Shown: positions 11,464 to 24,117, counted from the stretch's first letter. The stretch: DNA of 64,000 bases from Globomyces pollinis-pini (GCA_025399215.1 MU621166.1:1-64000); one strand, 5' to 3'. The notes: a model not told the origin generated them from the sequence alone. Made by a program: numbers and translations.

Positions 11464-12785
11464 TTATTCATTCAAAAATGCTTCAGTCACTTCTCTTTTC
11501 TCTATAAAATGGGTTGAATTTGCTATATCATCAGTCTTTTGATATTTAGCTTCAGTATAAATATCCTTTTGGGGTAAAAGATACAACATAAGTGAATCAA
11601 CAATAATCTGTGCGAATTTGAATAATGTCATAGCTGCTACAATATTGATAATACATGCCAACGGATCTAAAATCCCAATGGTACCCGTTTGTTCAAAAAC
11701 AAAACGAATACCATGACGATTGAGATATGTTATTGATCCATCAGTATTGTGATGTACATCTATAATCTTAAATTCCGACTTTTGAACTAGATCTGTTTAA
11801 AAGAATTATGTTACTAATTTGAGGGATGTATCTGTACGTGACGTTTGATGATGATTTGCTGGTGTAAATTATTGGTGCTAATTGTTAGTGCTTCAAGCAG
11901 ATACCCGATATAACCATCCCAGCAGATCTAAATGGCTCCTTGTTTCCCTCGTTTGCAAAGTCGTCCAAACTAAAGGAGTTGGTAGGAGGACAACTACTGG
12001 TTTGAAGGAATTTACCCATAGTAATCACATCAGCAGTTGAATTGTAAATGTTTGATTTTCGGTAGGCTTCATTGAATTCTTCAGTCACTTTATCTGGAAA
12101 TCCATTGCAAGCGTCCACCAGAGTGCCAACCATTTCTCCAGCTGAATACACTGTAAAACTTGAGGAGCCAAAGGAAGTAGCAGATTGTACTCGCACACTG
12201 AGAGTTAACCAATTATAAAAAATACCTGTGGTCAACTTGAATGGTTAAATATTCCACATTCGCAACGTAATATGATTTTTTTGGAAGTGCAGGATCGTTA
12301 TAAGAAAGTGGTCTGCATCTCACAGAATCAGGAATAAGATTATCACAACCAGCTGGTACAGGAGGAGTAGTGGTTGTTGTAATTCTTGTTGTAATGAAAA
12401 TAGTGTTTAATTCACCAGAGAATGGGAAGGCAATCTGTTCAGGGGTCATAAATAAGCATCCATCTGGGTTGAATTGACCTAATGTAATTAAAACCAATTT
12501 TTATAATACCAGGAGAACAATAGGAAGGAATGTTTCCTGCAACAGATTCATTGAACTTTGCAGACATTCGTACGGAACCAGCAACAGGTGGGCTTTTATC
12601 CAAATACGACCCAGTGGTGATCATATTATAAATAATATAGATACTGATAATCAACAGTGTACCATAATATAAAAGTCCTAGCCGCCAGTCACGTACAATC
12701 ACCACTTTGGGAGACGAATAGGTAATGTATTGAAGACTAAGTTTAGCACAGCAGTTTTGGTTTACTAGTGATTGAGCGATTTCAT
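11464..12785 (-). CDS. P2X receptor-like ATP-gated channel, copy A
   Basis: The start at 12785 (MKSLNHYL) joins through a 29-nt intron to QYITYSSPKVVIVRDWRLGL, the P2X N-terminus with the Tyr-x-Ser/Thr-x-Lys motif before TM1 (LLIISIYIIYNMIT). The ectodomain has DKSPPVAGSVR, FNPDGCLF and FPFSGELNTIFITTR. The end has GIRFVFEQTGTIGILDPL, a second hydrophobic helix and a YTEAK (YxxxK) trafficking motif. P2X subunits form trimers that open a cation pore when ATP binds; in amoebae they act on the contractile vacuole. It is the first of three same-strand copies with introns at shared places. It lacks an obvious signal peptide, as expected for this topology. Divergence from animal P2X is large, so ligand is not certain. 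Confidence 0.8.
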
Positions 12786-12947
12786 TTGTGAGAGAACAAT
12801 TGATGCTCCATTTGGAATATTTATTTTCAGCCCAGTGTAGCACAAAGTGAATCAGAGACTGACAGTTGACATGAGTCGCTATTCATATGTTTGTATAATA
12901 ATAGATTTAAAGTAAGAAAATAACTTTATTGCCATAAAATTGGTTGT

Positions 12948-14301
12948 CTAGTCCTTCTTGACATCTTTTGGAGCCTCTGGAGGAGGAGATACTGCCGCAC
13001 TATCAGTTATCTCGATAGCTTGCTCTTGATATTTCGCATGATAATACACGTCCTTTCTCGGTAAAAAGTACACCATTAATGAATCTACAACGACTCCAGC
13101 CACCGAAAACAATGCTGCAGCAGCAACCAAGTTTAGAATTAAAGCCATTACACTGAATATTCCTATTTGTCCTGTTTGAGAAAACACGATGCGAATTCCA
13201 TTTCTAACTAGATATGTCAGAGAACCATCAGCGTTGACAACCGTTTCTGTCAATTTGAATTCGGCACCCTCAACTACTATCAAAAATGAAACAACATACC
13301 TATTGCAGGGAGATATTTGTAAATTAACTGCTTTGGGGGTGAATTGTCATTTGTGTATGCAATTGGAACTGGGGTGTTAGTATCTTTTTTCCACACCTGA
13401 AATAACAAGTCCAGAAGACCGAAGGGGCTCATTCGGTTTTGCTCCGGCAGCCCCAGAAATGTTTGCTAGATCAAAATCGTTTGCGCATGATGATGCATAC
13501 AATAAGTCTACGATTCTCATGACATCCAATGTCGAATTGTACTGATTACTTTCTCGATATGACGAATCAAACTTTCCAATATCAGTAGATATTCCACCAC
13601 CACATTTTTGAACTGCTCCTTGCATATTTTGTCCACTATACGTAACATATTCAGCATTTGCAACATTGATGGTAGATGTTGCACGTACACTATATTGGTT
13701 ACATTAACAGTATCTATACCTATGATCTACTTGAATAGTTATGTATTCTACATTGGCGACAAAGTAAGTTCGTTTTTTTAGACTAGAATCTCCCATAGTT
13801 GGAGTTTTGCAAGTTTCATTCAATGGCATAGTATATGAACAACCAGCTGGAGGTATCGGAGTATCATACGCAGATACTCTAAAGATAGTAAAATAAACAT
13901 TACTTCGTACCTGGTAGTAAGAAATAATGTATTCAATTCACCAGCAAATGGGAATGCAATCTTTTCAGCAGACCAAAATAGACATCCATCAGGATTGAAT
14001 GGACCTAGTTTATCAATTAATATTGACCAGTAAATACCAGGCGTACAATAAGATGGTGTTCCTCTCGTTGTTTTGTTAAATCTAACTGTATTTCTAATAG
14101 AACCTGCTACAGGAGGTACCTTGTTCAAATAATTCTTATTTGTAATCATATCGTAACCAATATAACAACAAATTCCAATCAAGGTTGAATAATACAACAT
14201 TCCTAGTCTCCAATCTTTTACCACCACAATTTTGGGGGATGAATATGCCAGTAAATCATCGCTGTAGGGTTGTTACAGTTCAAGTTGACTTACAGTCTCA
14301 T
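12948..14301 (-). CDS. P2X receptor-like ATP-gated channel, copy B
   Basis: The ATG at 14301 (MRL) joins by a 31-nt intron to DDLLAYSSPKIVVVKDWRLG and TM1. The ectodomain contains KVPPVAGSIRNTVRFNKTT, GPFNPDGCLFWSAEKIAFPF and YFVANVEYITIQVDHR. The C-terminal half has GIRIVFSQTGQIGIFSVMAL, TM2 and YYHAK (YxxxK). A 28-nt intron (gtgtgg..ccccag, near 13364-13391) is placed exactly where copies A and C have one: it splits VIS|VPIAYT here and equivalent motifs there. Copy B ends at 12948 in a Pro/Lys-rich tail. Function as for copy A, by family knowledge. Confidence 0.8.
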
Positions 14302-14567
14302 TGTGTTGCTTTTAAAAACGCGTAGAATGGATGAATTGAAAATTAAGGTTTCTTCCCATTTTCAGATAACAAACACATTCACTATCGCGGATTATATACT
14401 TCTCGTGGCAGCTTAATGTATATATCTTGCATTGCCATGCTGTTGTGAGGAATACAGATTGAAAGATTGCTGGTTATTATAATCATCAAATTCTCAGTCA
14501 ATAATCAACTTTGAGTGAACTTTTTATTTAGCTTTAAAACATGTTAGAATGTGTCGAGATGAACAAA

Positions 14568-15944
14568 TTACTTCTTTGGCCCTACTGCAGAGCTGGATCT
14601 ACTATGGGCCGGCTTTTCGATATCATCATCTTCCACCTTTGTCTCTTGAAACTTTGCGTTATAATAAATATGTTTCTTTGGTAATAAATAAATCATTAAT
14701 GAATCAACCACAACTTGTGCAACGGAAAACAAAGCAAATGCAGCAACCAAATTGAGAATTAAAGCAATAGGATTGAAAATACCAATAGTACCAGTTTGTG
14801 CAAATACAATACGTATACCATGACGACTAATATATGTTACTGAACCATCTCCATTCATTTTCATTTCAGTTACTTTAAACTCTGATCCATCAACTATGGT
14901 AAAGTGAGATTTATCAATGATTTACTAATAGCAGGAAGATATTGATATTTGAGATGTCCAGGTTGTGATCGACGATTGGTGTAAGCAATTGGCACTGTTT
15001 TGTTAGAAATTGTATAGATACTTGAAATAATTAATCCTGCAGATCTCATATCCTCACTTGTTTTGGCACCAGGTGCTTTTGATTTTATTGCTAAATCAAA
15101 TTTATCTCGATTTCCACAATATGAAGCTTGTAGAATATCAGTAATTGGCATGACATCCAATGTAGAATTGTAAATGTTATTCTCTCTATACGTCTCATTA
15201 AATGTAGACACGGCTGTTTCGACTTCATTACAATCATTGATCAAACTTCCAACCATTAAATCAGAAGTGAATGTTGAATAAGAAGCAGCACCAATGGATA
15301 TAGATGATTGTGCACGAACACTATATCATGAGAAACAAGTTCGTACCTATGATCCACTTGAATGGTTAAATATTCCACATTGGCCACGTAATAAGTCTTT
15401 CGAATGGCCGTGATATAATTAGCTGGTGGGGTTGTACAATTAGCATTATTGGGTTCAGAATAATCACAATTTGAAGAATCCACAATCTTGGAAGTGGATA
15501 CTATAATCTTGGTAAAACATCAATTGAAATTACCACGAGTGGTCAAGAAAATGGTATTCAATTCTCCAGCATATGGGAATGCAATTTGTTCTGGTGTCCA
15601 ATAAACACATCCATCAGGATTGAATGGTCCTACAATTCATCACGATATTGGAATACCTGGAGTACAATAATCCGGAACTCCTCTGGCTGTTTTATTAAAT
15701 CGAACGGAAGCTCGTACAGATCCTGCTACAGGAGGTGATTTATCCAAGTAACTACCAGTCGTTATCATGTTATAGATGATATAAGCACTAATCAATAACA
15801 GTATTGTGTAATATAATAGCCCTAGTCTCCTGAAAATGTTATAGATGGATCTATTACCAATCCTGGACAACCACAATTTTTGGTGACGAATAGCTTAAAT
15901 ATTGTAACCTAGAATTTTAAAAGATATAAACCATACAATCCCAT
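14568..15944 (-). CDS. P2X receptor-like ATP-gated channel, copy C
   Basis: The start at 15944 (MGL) joins by a 28-nt intron to LQYLSYSSPKIVVVQDWRLG; a further 28-nt intron sits inside the Trp codon of DWRLG. TM1 (LLLISAYIIYNMITTGSY), DKSPPVAGSVRASVRFNKTA, a Cys-containing ectodomain with NVEYLTIQVDHRYE, then GIRIVFAQTGTIGIFNPIAL, TM2 and YYNAKF follow. The end at 14568 is a short Ser-rich cytosolic tail. The extra intron in DWRLG is not seen in copies A and B, so it was gained here or lost in both others. Confidence 0.8.
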
Positions 15945-16037
15945 ATATTGCAATTATAATAGATGAAAAACGATAAAGTCGATGGATGTTTAAAATGGAT
16001 TATATTTATGAAAATCCACGATCATGTAGAATACCAT

Positions 16038-16721
16038 CTATGAACTAATACCATGATCATCTAGGATCATTTTTCGTAATGTAATCGATATCCTTCTAGT
16101 TCTATGAATATCTTTTCCATCAATGGTATCAAACGTTCTGGCAGGGATTCCATGTTTCCATTGGTATCGCGATTCATCTGTTAAAATAACCACATCTCCT
16201 GGTTCTAAAAATACAGAATATTTATAAAAATCATTTGTAAATTCCATTATACAAGTACCAAGTAAAGTGGCAATGAGTATCCCATCCATAAACCGTGCCT
16301 AGTACAAAGTTATTCGATTGATGATTACCAAATCAATGTGTGGGATTAATCCTTCTCCAGGTTGGTAATCATTGGCAATTAATTGATCGAATAAAGGATA
16401 TCTGAGTCAATTTGAAAAGTTCAATACCTTGAACATATTGAATGTGGTAAATTATCAAATCCGATAGTATCCAATGGTTCAAATATTGAATCTAATTCTC
16501 CAAACTTCATCACTTGATTCCTACTCTTCAATTCATTGAACCAATTTTGATCTTTTATAAACTGTAGCATTTGATTTAATTGTGTGTTGTTTAATGCCTG
16601 TCTTTAAGTCGTTCTAATTGCTACATGCTTATGTAAAGACAATCCCTTGGGTGGGTTATTGGTATCTTCCAAAGGACCAAATAAATCTTCCATTGTGTTA
16701 TCCTCAGTGTAGTCTGTCATT
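16038..16721 (-). CDS. AlkB-family 2-oxoglutarate/Fe(II) dioxygenase
   Basis: Four exons read from the ATG at 16721 (MTDYTEDNTMEDLFGPLED). After introns of 26-30 nt come NQVMKFGELDSIFEPLD, YPLFDQLIANDYQPGEGLIP, then HID (two Fe ligands), RYQWKHGIPARTFD (third His) and RRISITLRKM (Arg that holds 2-oxoglutarate). The order and spacing fit the AlkB fold; 'L.PGD.V.LT.ESRY.WKHGI' is typical of eukaryotic ALKBH4/6/7/8-like proteins. AlkB enzymes oxidise alkylated bases or protein side chains; the substrate cannot be set from sequence. Length after splicing is about 190 aa, with no extra domains. Confidence 0.85.
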
Positions 16722-16881
16722 ATGGTTTATGTTTTTGAAACTTTTTCTCAAAGTATAAGCTCATGTCATTCATGGTTCAATGATAGGAAATAATGAGAGA
16801 TAGAGAGTTTGAATGAACCATAATGTATAGAAAATCGATTTATAAAGTAGTTAAAATAGTATAGTAATCAGCATTGAAGTT

Positions 16882-17770
16882 TTAAAACTCTTCATCTGAC
16901 ATCAAATCTTCCTCAGGATAGTCTCCTACTTTGACCAAGTTTGGTCGAACCATGGCACCATAAGGACTTGGACAGGTGAAATAGGAAACTCCATTTACAC
17001 TTTTCGTTACTTTTAAAGATTATTACCTTCCATTATGTTTACCAACGGGTTCATCATAATGAATACCTACCCAATAACCTGGCTTGAAGTCAGTGGTGCC
17101 TAAAAGGTTAATTCTGATATGAGATCAAGATGGTATGTAAGTATAACATAGGTAACCATAAGAAGCTATTTAACTATCCTCATAAAATGTACAAATTGAT
17201 GGTCTGTTTAACGTACCCACAAACTTCACCTCTCCTCTCTTCTCTAATCCACCTTCTCGGGAAACAGCACATCGATCCCCAACCTTGATAGAATCCGCTT
17301 CAGCCTTGAAGTCATACACCTCCTTTTCTTCTTTGTCTGCAAATCTTCCCATTTTATGTAATTTTTTGAAAGCCAAGACAGAGTCTGAATATTAGCTAAT
17401 GTTGAAATCACAAACCAGTTCGTTTTTCGTATTCTTCTGTTGATAATTCTAGTTTCTGAACTTTTGATAGATCATTGAAATCAATTTTCTTGACTGGGTT
17501 GGTGTCAATTACTTGAATTGTCATAAAATCTTCGACTGGATATGATCCCAACATTTGATTTTCATATTGAGAAGTAATCTGACCCAGTTTGTTGTTATTT
17601 AATCCAATCAATGATAAAGACATGGAAGAAGCTGGAATTCCAGTGATGATCTCCAACCTCTCCTTTAAAGCTTGAATAGTGATTCCTCGATCAAAACGCC
17701 TTTCTGAGTTGGCATTGTGTGAGCTAACAAAGACGGTAACAACCGAGTTGGCTTGAGGAAGTTGCATCAT
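16882..17770 (-). CDS. TBCB: Tubulin-folding cofactor B (Alp11/TBCB)
   Basis: Starting at the ATG at 17770, the first exon is a ubiquitin-like domain ([20 protein letters not shown].., IIGIP-type loop, [20 protein letters not shown]) ending [10 protein letters not shown] short intron leads to [20 protein letters not shown] and a CAP-Gly domain ([55 protein letters not shown]). The protein ends SDEEF, an acidic tail like the DDF/EEM ends of this family. TBCB receives alpha-tubulin from the chaperonin and passes it to TBCE. It is the second CAP-Gly gene in the window. Confidence 0.9.
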
Positions 17771-18061
17771 TTTGTCCAAGTTTGGGTGAAAAAATGATTT
17801 CCAGAAAAACGAAATAAGCTAAACTGGACTATCAGTAACTATTAGTACAATTGAATTCAAGAGGATTTAATGAACTCTTGTAAAAACCAGGAATCAGGAA
17901 TCAAGTGTGTTTATACCATTTTTTATATGATCAAGTACTCGGTTTCATTGTAGTTTATAGTTTTCAAGAATTGATAAGATTTCAATTTTGTATCACTTTT
18001 ATTATTGAGGTTTTGATTTCGTTTGGGTTCATAATTTTTTTTTTTTTTTTTATACAAATCA

Positions 18062-18373
18062 ATGGGGAAATCAATTCGTAGTAAATCGCAAAGAATCAAC
18101 CGAGCTATTAGAAGAGAGCTTATTCATAAACCTAATGAAGACAAACGATTGGCACGATTAACAGAGAAGCAAAAGCAAGAATTAGTTGAACAATTAGCCA
18201 AAGAGAAAGAGGTAGTTGAAGACAAGACTAGTGAAGAACGAATGGATGTACCATTAAGTAAAGTAGAGAAGCAAAAGTTATTTTTATCACGTAATCAGTA
18301 TAAGAAGAGACAACGAGCACAATCTAAAAGTCGACGTACAGGAAGAGTTCAAATCGTCAAGAAAAAGAAATAG
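18062..18373 (+). CDS. LLPH/DUF2423 small nucleolar protein
   Basis: One intronless frame of 103 residues starts MGKSIRSKSQRINRAIRREL. The MGKS.RSKS start, overall length near 100 aa and very basic Lys/Arg content, with a C-terminal KSRRTGRVQIVKKKK, match the fungal DUF2423 family, related to the animal LLP homologue, which acts in late 60S ribosome assembly. A poly-T run (18028-18050) lies just upstream. Confidence 0.8.
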   Translation: MGKSIRSKSQRINRAIRRELIHKPNEDKRLARLTEKQKQELVEQLAKEKEVVEDKTSEERMDVPLSKVEKQKLFLSRNQYKKRQRAQSKSRRTGRVQIVKKKK

Positions 18374-18408
18374 TAATATAGTTTTTTGAATTTTACTTTT
18401 AATGACAA

Positions 18409-18508
18409 TACTAAGTTACTATTCTATTACTATAAGTTACTATTTTGTTACTATTACGCTACTATATTATAAGTTAGTATTAAGTTACTATTAAGTTAGT
18501 ATTAATAG
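18409..18508. repeat. Degenerate AT-rich short tandem repeat (taagttacta-like)
   Basis: About eight loose copies of (t)aagtta(c/g)tatt occur between the LLPH gene and the flippase gene. They look like slippage-derived 3' or promoter sequence without function that I can name. Confidence 0.5.
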
Positions 18509-18630
18509 TTGGTGTGTGGAGTAATTGAGATGGTGGCGTTAAAGACCAAATTCAAGTTTTGGTTAGTTGTTGCTTCTAACAATAAAAATCACGAAAAAAA
18601 TTCAACAATTTGTAAAGAAACTGTAATTTG

Positions 18631-21600
18631 ATGGACCATAAAATTTATCCAAATCAAGAAGAAAGTACTAATTCAAATAATAATAATCAAAATTTAATTT
18701 TATCAAATTCAATTCAAATCGATAAAGAAATGGTCAACTCTTTAAATTCTCCTGCTATATCAATGAATAATTCTCCAATTCAAACTTCTCCTATTGTAAT
18801 AGGTATCATACATTCTAATTAACATAAAAAAAAAAGATGATAATGGAAATGGTGTAGAAATGCAACCTATCATAAAAAAAATGGATTCCATTAAAAAATC
18901 TAGAACTGACTTTGTTAGTTTATCTCCTGAAAGAAAGAAATCAATTCAAAAAGAATTATCAAGAAAATTATCTTCTAGAGTTTCCTTATCACGAAAGAAA
19001 GATGCTCCTTATGAAGTACATTTCCCAAAATTAAAACATCTTAAAAAAGCAAATTACATTAGAACTACAAAAACTACTTTACTCACATTTATACCAATGA
19101 ATTTATATTTTCAGGTTTAAATATCATCTCTAACATTCTCAGTTTGGTCGTTTATACAATCTGTACTTTTTGTTGGGTGCCTTGGCAGTTTTTGCTGGTT
19201 ATTCTAGTTTCTCTTGGACATCTCAAGTGGCACCATTATTGGTGGTACTAGCTTTCTCGGCTGCAAAAGAAGCTGTCGAAGAATTCGTAAAGCATTATAA
19301 TTTTTGATTTCTATAGAATCGTTATAGAGCAGATAAATCAGCCAATTTAACACCATCAACAATTGTTGAAGATGGAAAAAAGAAATGGATTGAAAGTCAA
19401 GATTTACAACCCGGAGATATTGTTTACATGGAAAAAGGTTCAAAATTTCAAGTAGATACAATTATATTATCTTCATCATATGAAGATGGAACAGTTTTTA
19501 TTGAAACTGCTGAACTTGATGGGTATTCAATTGTGTACTTGACCAGTTAGTGAAACAAACTTGAAAAGAAAATCTACTGTACCGTTAACAACGTCTTTCA
19601 GGACAGATGCAGAAATATGTGCAATTAAAGGTCAAATTCAGTGTGAGCACCCAAATGAAAATTTAGTATCTTTTGAAGGCAGATTATCACTAAATGAAGG
19701 AGATAGGGCTCCAGTCGCGCCGCTTAGTATGTTAAATATGATCCCAAGAGGATCCGTCTTGCGTAATACCGAACATGTTTATTGTATGGTCGTTTATGTG
19801 GGATCCAACACGAAAATTATGAAGAACTTGAAACAAGGGAAATTAAAATCGTCTTCTTTAGAGAAACGACTTAATTCATTAGTTGCAGCAGCATTTGGTT
19901 ACAATATGATTATTCTTGCTGCATCAATCATAATCGACTATTTCCAATTCCGAAATGCTATGTCTAAAGAGGTTGCTATGAAAGCAACTGGTGCTCAGTC
20001 TTATGCAACAGAATGGTATGTGGGTTTCCAAACATCCACAACCGCACAGGTATGAATTTAGTAGTGGTCTAACTGTTTATAGCATATTTGGGCACAAACT
20101 GTTGGATTCTTTACTTTATACACATATGTGATTCCTATTTCCTTGTTTGTTACAATGGAATTAGTCAGATTAGGGCAGGCTACTTATATGACAAAGGATC
20201 CAAAAATGAAATACAAAATTGAAAATACGGATGGTTCATTTACCATAGCTCCAATGCGAGCCAATAACAGTAACTTGAATGAAGATTTGGGATGTGTAGA
20301 CTATATCTTTTCAGACAAAACTGGAACATTAACACAAAATTCAATGAAAATGGCAAAATGGTTTTTATCAGATTATATATTAGATGAAATGAGGACTCCT
20401 GGTGTTGTATATAAACATATTGAGGTAATTTGAAGATATATGATTTATTTTAGGATCCTAATGTTCCACATGAAGCGCGAGAAAATATGAAGTTGTTCCT
20501 TCAAGCATTATCAATTTGTCATGGTGTTATACCAGCTGTAGATGAGAAAACACAGAAAATGATCTATGAAAGTCAAAGTCCAGACGAAACTGCACTTTTG
20601 ATTGCCTCTGAACAAAACAATTACAAACTATGGAATCGTACAAAAAAATCAATGACTATTCGTATTAATGAAGTGGATCAAGTATTTGAAGTGTTGAGTA
20701 CTATTGAATTCAATTCAACTCGAAAGCGTATGTCTGTTATTGTGCGAACACCAAAAGGGATTCATTTATACTGTAAAGGAGCTGATAACATTATGTTGGC
20801 CAGATTGAGCAATACCAAAAATGATCAAGCAGTGATTGAAAGAGCCAACAAAGCATTGGAAGATTTTTCTAATGTTGGATTACGTACTTTAATGATTGGA
20901 TACAAGACCTTGACGGAAGAGGAATACGAAAATTTTAGAAAGGTGTATACTGAGGCCGAAATTAGTTTAGACGACCGAGAAAATCAAATGGATCAAGCAT
21001 CTGATTTGGTTGAAAATGGGTTAACAATGCTAGGTTGTACAGCCATTGAAGATCGGTTACAAGATTTGGTACCAGAAACAATTGAAAATTTGTTGAAGGT
21101 ATTGTTACATTAATCATAATTGTTCTAGGCGGATATTAAACTATGGTTATTAACGGGTGATAAACAAGAAACCGCTATCAATATTGGAATTTCATCGCGT
21201 CTCATCAATCGAACCATGGATATGATGATCTTGAAAGCTGATGATCCAAAACATGCGGAAAAAACTATGGATGAAATGATTAGTAAAATGAAAAATGGAT
21301 CTCCTGTAATGAAAGTTTTGTTTCCTAACTTTACTAGAATCAAGTCTATGCATTGATTGTGAATGGAAATATTTTATCATATGTGTTTGCAGGTGGAAAG
21401 GACAGTAAAGCTAAATTTTTGGAAATCGGTACACGTTGTAAAACTGTTATTTGTTCTCGTGTTACACCATTACAAAAAGCATTGGTAGTTCGATTAGTTC
21501 GAAATGCGTTAAAGGGTTCCATCACATTAGCGATTGGAGATGGTGCGAATGATGTTACCATGATCCAAGAGGCACATATTGGAATAGGGATTATGGGTAA

Positions 21601-22475
21601 AGAAGGTACACAAGCTGTTAGAGCAGCCGACTTTGCCTTTGGAGAGTTTAGATTCTTGGAAAGATTATTGACTGTTCATGGTCGATTCAATTACCTTCGA
21701 TTATCTAATCTGATTCTATATTCATTCTACAAGAATTTTGTTTTTATTACTGTTCAATTTTATTTCGGATTCACCAATGATTGGTCTGGCACGGTAACTT
21801 TTGAATTTATTTTATCCTATAGTTATGTTATGAAGAGATTTTCTTTTCATCCTTTAATGTGTTTTTTACCTTTATTCCACCATTAGTTTATGCTCTATAT
21901 GAACGGGATTTACCAGAGAGTATGATAGAGAAATATCCAGAGTTGTATCGTGAAGTGAAGAATGGATTGTATTGGAACAAATTTATAATTGGACAATGGT
22001 TTTTCACTGCCATGGCACATTCGTTGATTATTTTTGGGACGATTTATCTATTAAATAATGGTGCCATTGATGTTGGCGGAAGATCGACAGGTTATTGGGT
22101 TCAATGTTATCTGTTATCAGCACCAATGTTATTGGTAGTGTTATCTAAAACTGGTATTATTTCAAAATTATGGATTTGGTTCGTTGTTTTTGGTTTGCTG
22201 ATCAGTTTTGGATTGAATGTATTATTGATGACATGTTTATATCTTTTATCATCATTTTATTATTCTGACCCTCAAACTTCGGTAATAACACATGCACTAC
22301 CCGCTTACTATTTGTTGTGTATATTGCTCCCTGCGTTATGTATACTGCCAGATTTAGTGGGAGATTAGTAAGTTTTTTAGTCGCTAACTTTTTGTTTAGT
22401 ATACGAAGATTATTTTATCCTACAGATACCGATATCATGCTCGAACATAGTGTTATGAATCGATTGACGGTGTAA
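18631..22475 (+). CDS. P4-type ATPase, phospholipid flippase
   Basis: The first Met is at 18631 in an Asn/Ser-rich N-terminus; introns of about 26-35 nt split the gene into some 11 exons. Motifs in order: [56 protein letters not shown] (split by a 28-nt intron; the P4 version of TGES), [16 protein letters not shown] (phosphorylated Asp), [55 protein letters not shown] and [20 protein letters not shown]. Ten membrane segments are expected. The final exon is [24 protein letters not shown]4-ATPases move phosphatidylserine or phosphatidylethanolamine to the cytosolic leaflet with a CDC50 partner, which is not in this window. It fits the DRS2/DNF group; finer assignment needs a tree. Confidence 0.92.
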
Positions 22476-22896
22476 ACACTCTAATTGACACGTTTTGTCT
22501 TTTAATTACCTAGAAAATAATAATAAACATCTCCTATTCGGAATATGCTTTCATAATTTATATTTCGATGATTTGGAATAATGATATTTTTAGTGGTTAC
22601 AATGTATCTAATTACATTACAGTGTATCTGATTACATATTACACAATAGATATCAGATATATATTGTGATATCCAAGTATAGTTAGTTATTTTTGAACAG
22701 GTGGCTTGGACTTACAACAACCATTAACGTACATGCTAAATACTTTTCTAAAAAACAATCAAATAATTACCAAAGAAATTAAAAGGAACTTGAAATTACC
22801 GAAATAGAATTCATTTCTTGAAAGGAATTTTTTTTTGAGAGATCTGTGTAATAGTGTTACATTATTACGAATCACAGACTTAACAATACAAATACT
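22476..22896. other. Intergenic, AT-rich
   Basis: No gene of useful length. A short minus-strand reading near 22696-22740 ends KSKPPVQK before a stop and could be the last exon of a tiny gene, but no start or splice set convinced me. Confidence 0.3.
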
Positions 22897-24117
22897 ATGT
22901 TGTCAACATTCTGCTTCTTATCCTGGTCTCTCTTAGTATTAGGTCAATCGGAATCAAATTGTGAAGTATCTTTACAAATCTACGATAATTCTACCACTTG
23001 CGCTTTCTTCATTAGAGATCATCCTGCCTTTAGTTTATCCTTTTTACAAGATAATTATTGTGTCTGTAAATCGCTGGATTCATTACTACCATACAAGGAA
23101 ATTTATTGTGCTCCAAATCCTCAAAAACCATTGACAAAGTCTTGTAAACCAACTACAACGTCCACTATTACACCAACTGCCACAAGTACTTTGGAGGCAT
23201 CAAGTAGCGGAGGAGCAATCAACTTTTTAGTGGTCATTTTGATATTTTTGTGTATAGTTTGTTGCTTGGGAATTCTATTTGGTCTTAGAAAGTTATGTCT
23301 ACTTCAATTCAAACACAAAAAATCGATATCAGCATCACATTTTTTAAACAACAATGATCATTTGTATCAACATAGCAACATCAGTGAATCCAACACAGTA
23401 ACTAGATCTGTTTATGCAGTGGGTCATGGTCCTAAAGAATCTAGTCCAATTGCTGGAGTAATGGGGAATAACTCTTTAGATTTCGATCATGGTAATGGAA
23501 ATCAAAATCTTGCTACTAGTTTTGATAAGATTCCTTCAACTAATGCCAAATTATATTCACTAGGGAATCTTTCCTATATTGATGAACCTCCAAGCGATGA
23601 AATGAAGCCAATTCATGGGTCAAGTACTGATCAGAACATAAACATCACATCAGATTATGAAACTGCAAGCAGTCATAATCAAGTCTACAATGAATCGTTT
23701 AATGCAAACCATGCTCAAAATCAAAACTACAACCCAGTCCCAGTGACCTTTAATGATAATAATGAAAACTCTTATAGTAGTATTCAACGAAATTATTCAA
23801 CCCGGCTGAATCCAACAATTAACAGAGATATGGGAATCGCTTTGAATAGAAGTTTAGAAGAAGGAAGTTATGGACATGAAACGTCAAGGAATGAAGGACT
23901 CTATGAAAATACCAATTCGGCTGAGCTGGAATCATTCTTGACTGCCAGTGAACAAGAAAATAAGGCAACCAAGAATTTAAATGATCTTGGATATATCCCT
24001 CGAAAAGAGAAACAATTTGGAAACACGTCCAACTTTTCGTTTGAAAGAGGTCAATCTACTGGACTCTTTAAATTACACCAACCTCAAAAATTCACTGGTA
24101 ATAATCCACGCAACTGA
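22897..24117 (+). CDS. Single-pass type I membrane protein, unknown function
   Basis: One intronless frame of 406 residues. MLSTFCFLSWSLLVLGQSES is a signal peptide. Residues about 20-85 have eight Cys in a compact extracellular domain, followed by a Thr/Ser-rich stalk (TTSTITPTATSTLEASSS). A transmembrane helix spans roughly residues 109-131 (INFLVVILIFLCIVCCLGI). The remaining 275 residues are cytosolic, low complexity and rich in Asn, Ser, His and Tyr. The plan recalls fungal wall-stress sensors (Cys head, Ser/Thr stalk, one helix, tail), but the Cys head is not a WSC domain that I recognise. Confidence 0.6.
   Translation: MLSTFCFLSWSLLVLGQSESNCEVSLQIYDNSTTCAFFIRDHPAFSLSFLQDNYCVCKSLDSLLPYKEIYCAPNPQKPLTKSCKPTTTSTITPTATSTLEASSSGGAINFLVVILIFLCIVCCLGILFGLRKLCLLQFKHKKSISASHFLNNNDHLYQHSNISESNTVTRSVYAVGHGPKESSPIAGVMGNNSLDFDHGNGNQNLATSFDKIPSTNAKLYSLGNLSYIDEPPSDEMKPIHGSSTDQNINITSDYETASSHNQVYNESFNANHAQNQNYNPVPVTFNDNNENSYSSIQRNYSTRLNPTINRDMGIALNRSLEEGSYGHETSRNEGLYENTNSAELESFLTASEQENKATKNLNDLGYIPRKEKQFGNTSNFSFERGQSTGLFKLHQPQKFTGNNPRN

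Noticed and set aside
11464..15944. P2X genes as CDC50/Lem3 flippase subunits, which also have two helices and a large ectodomain
   Set aside because: The YSSPK..DWRLG start, GIR..F.QTG.IG before TM2 and YxxxK after it are P2X features; CDC50 Cys and glycosylation motifs are absent.
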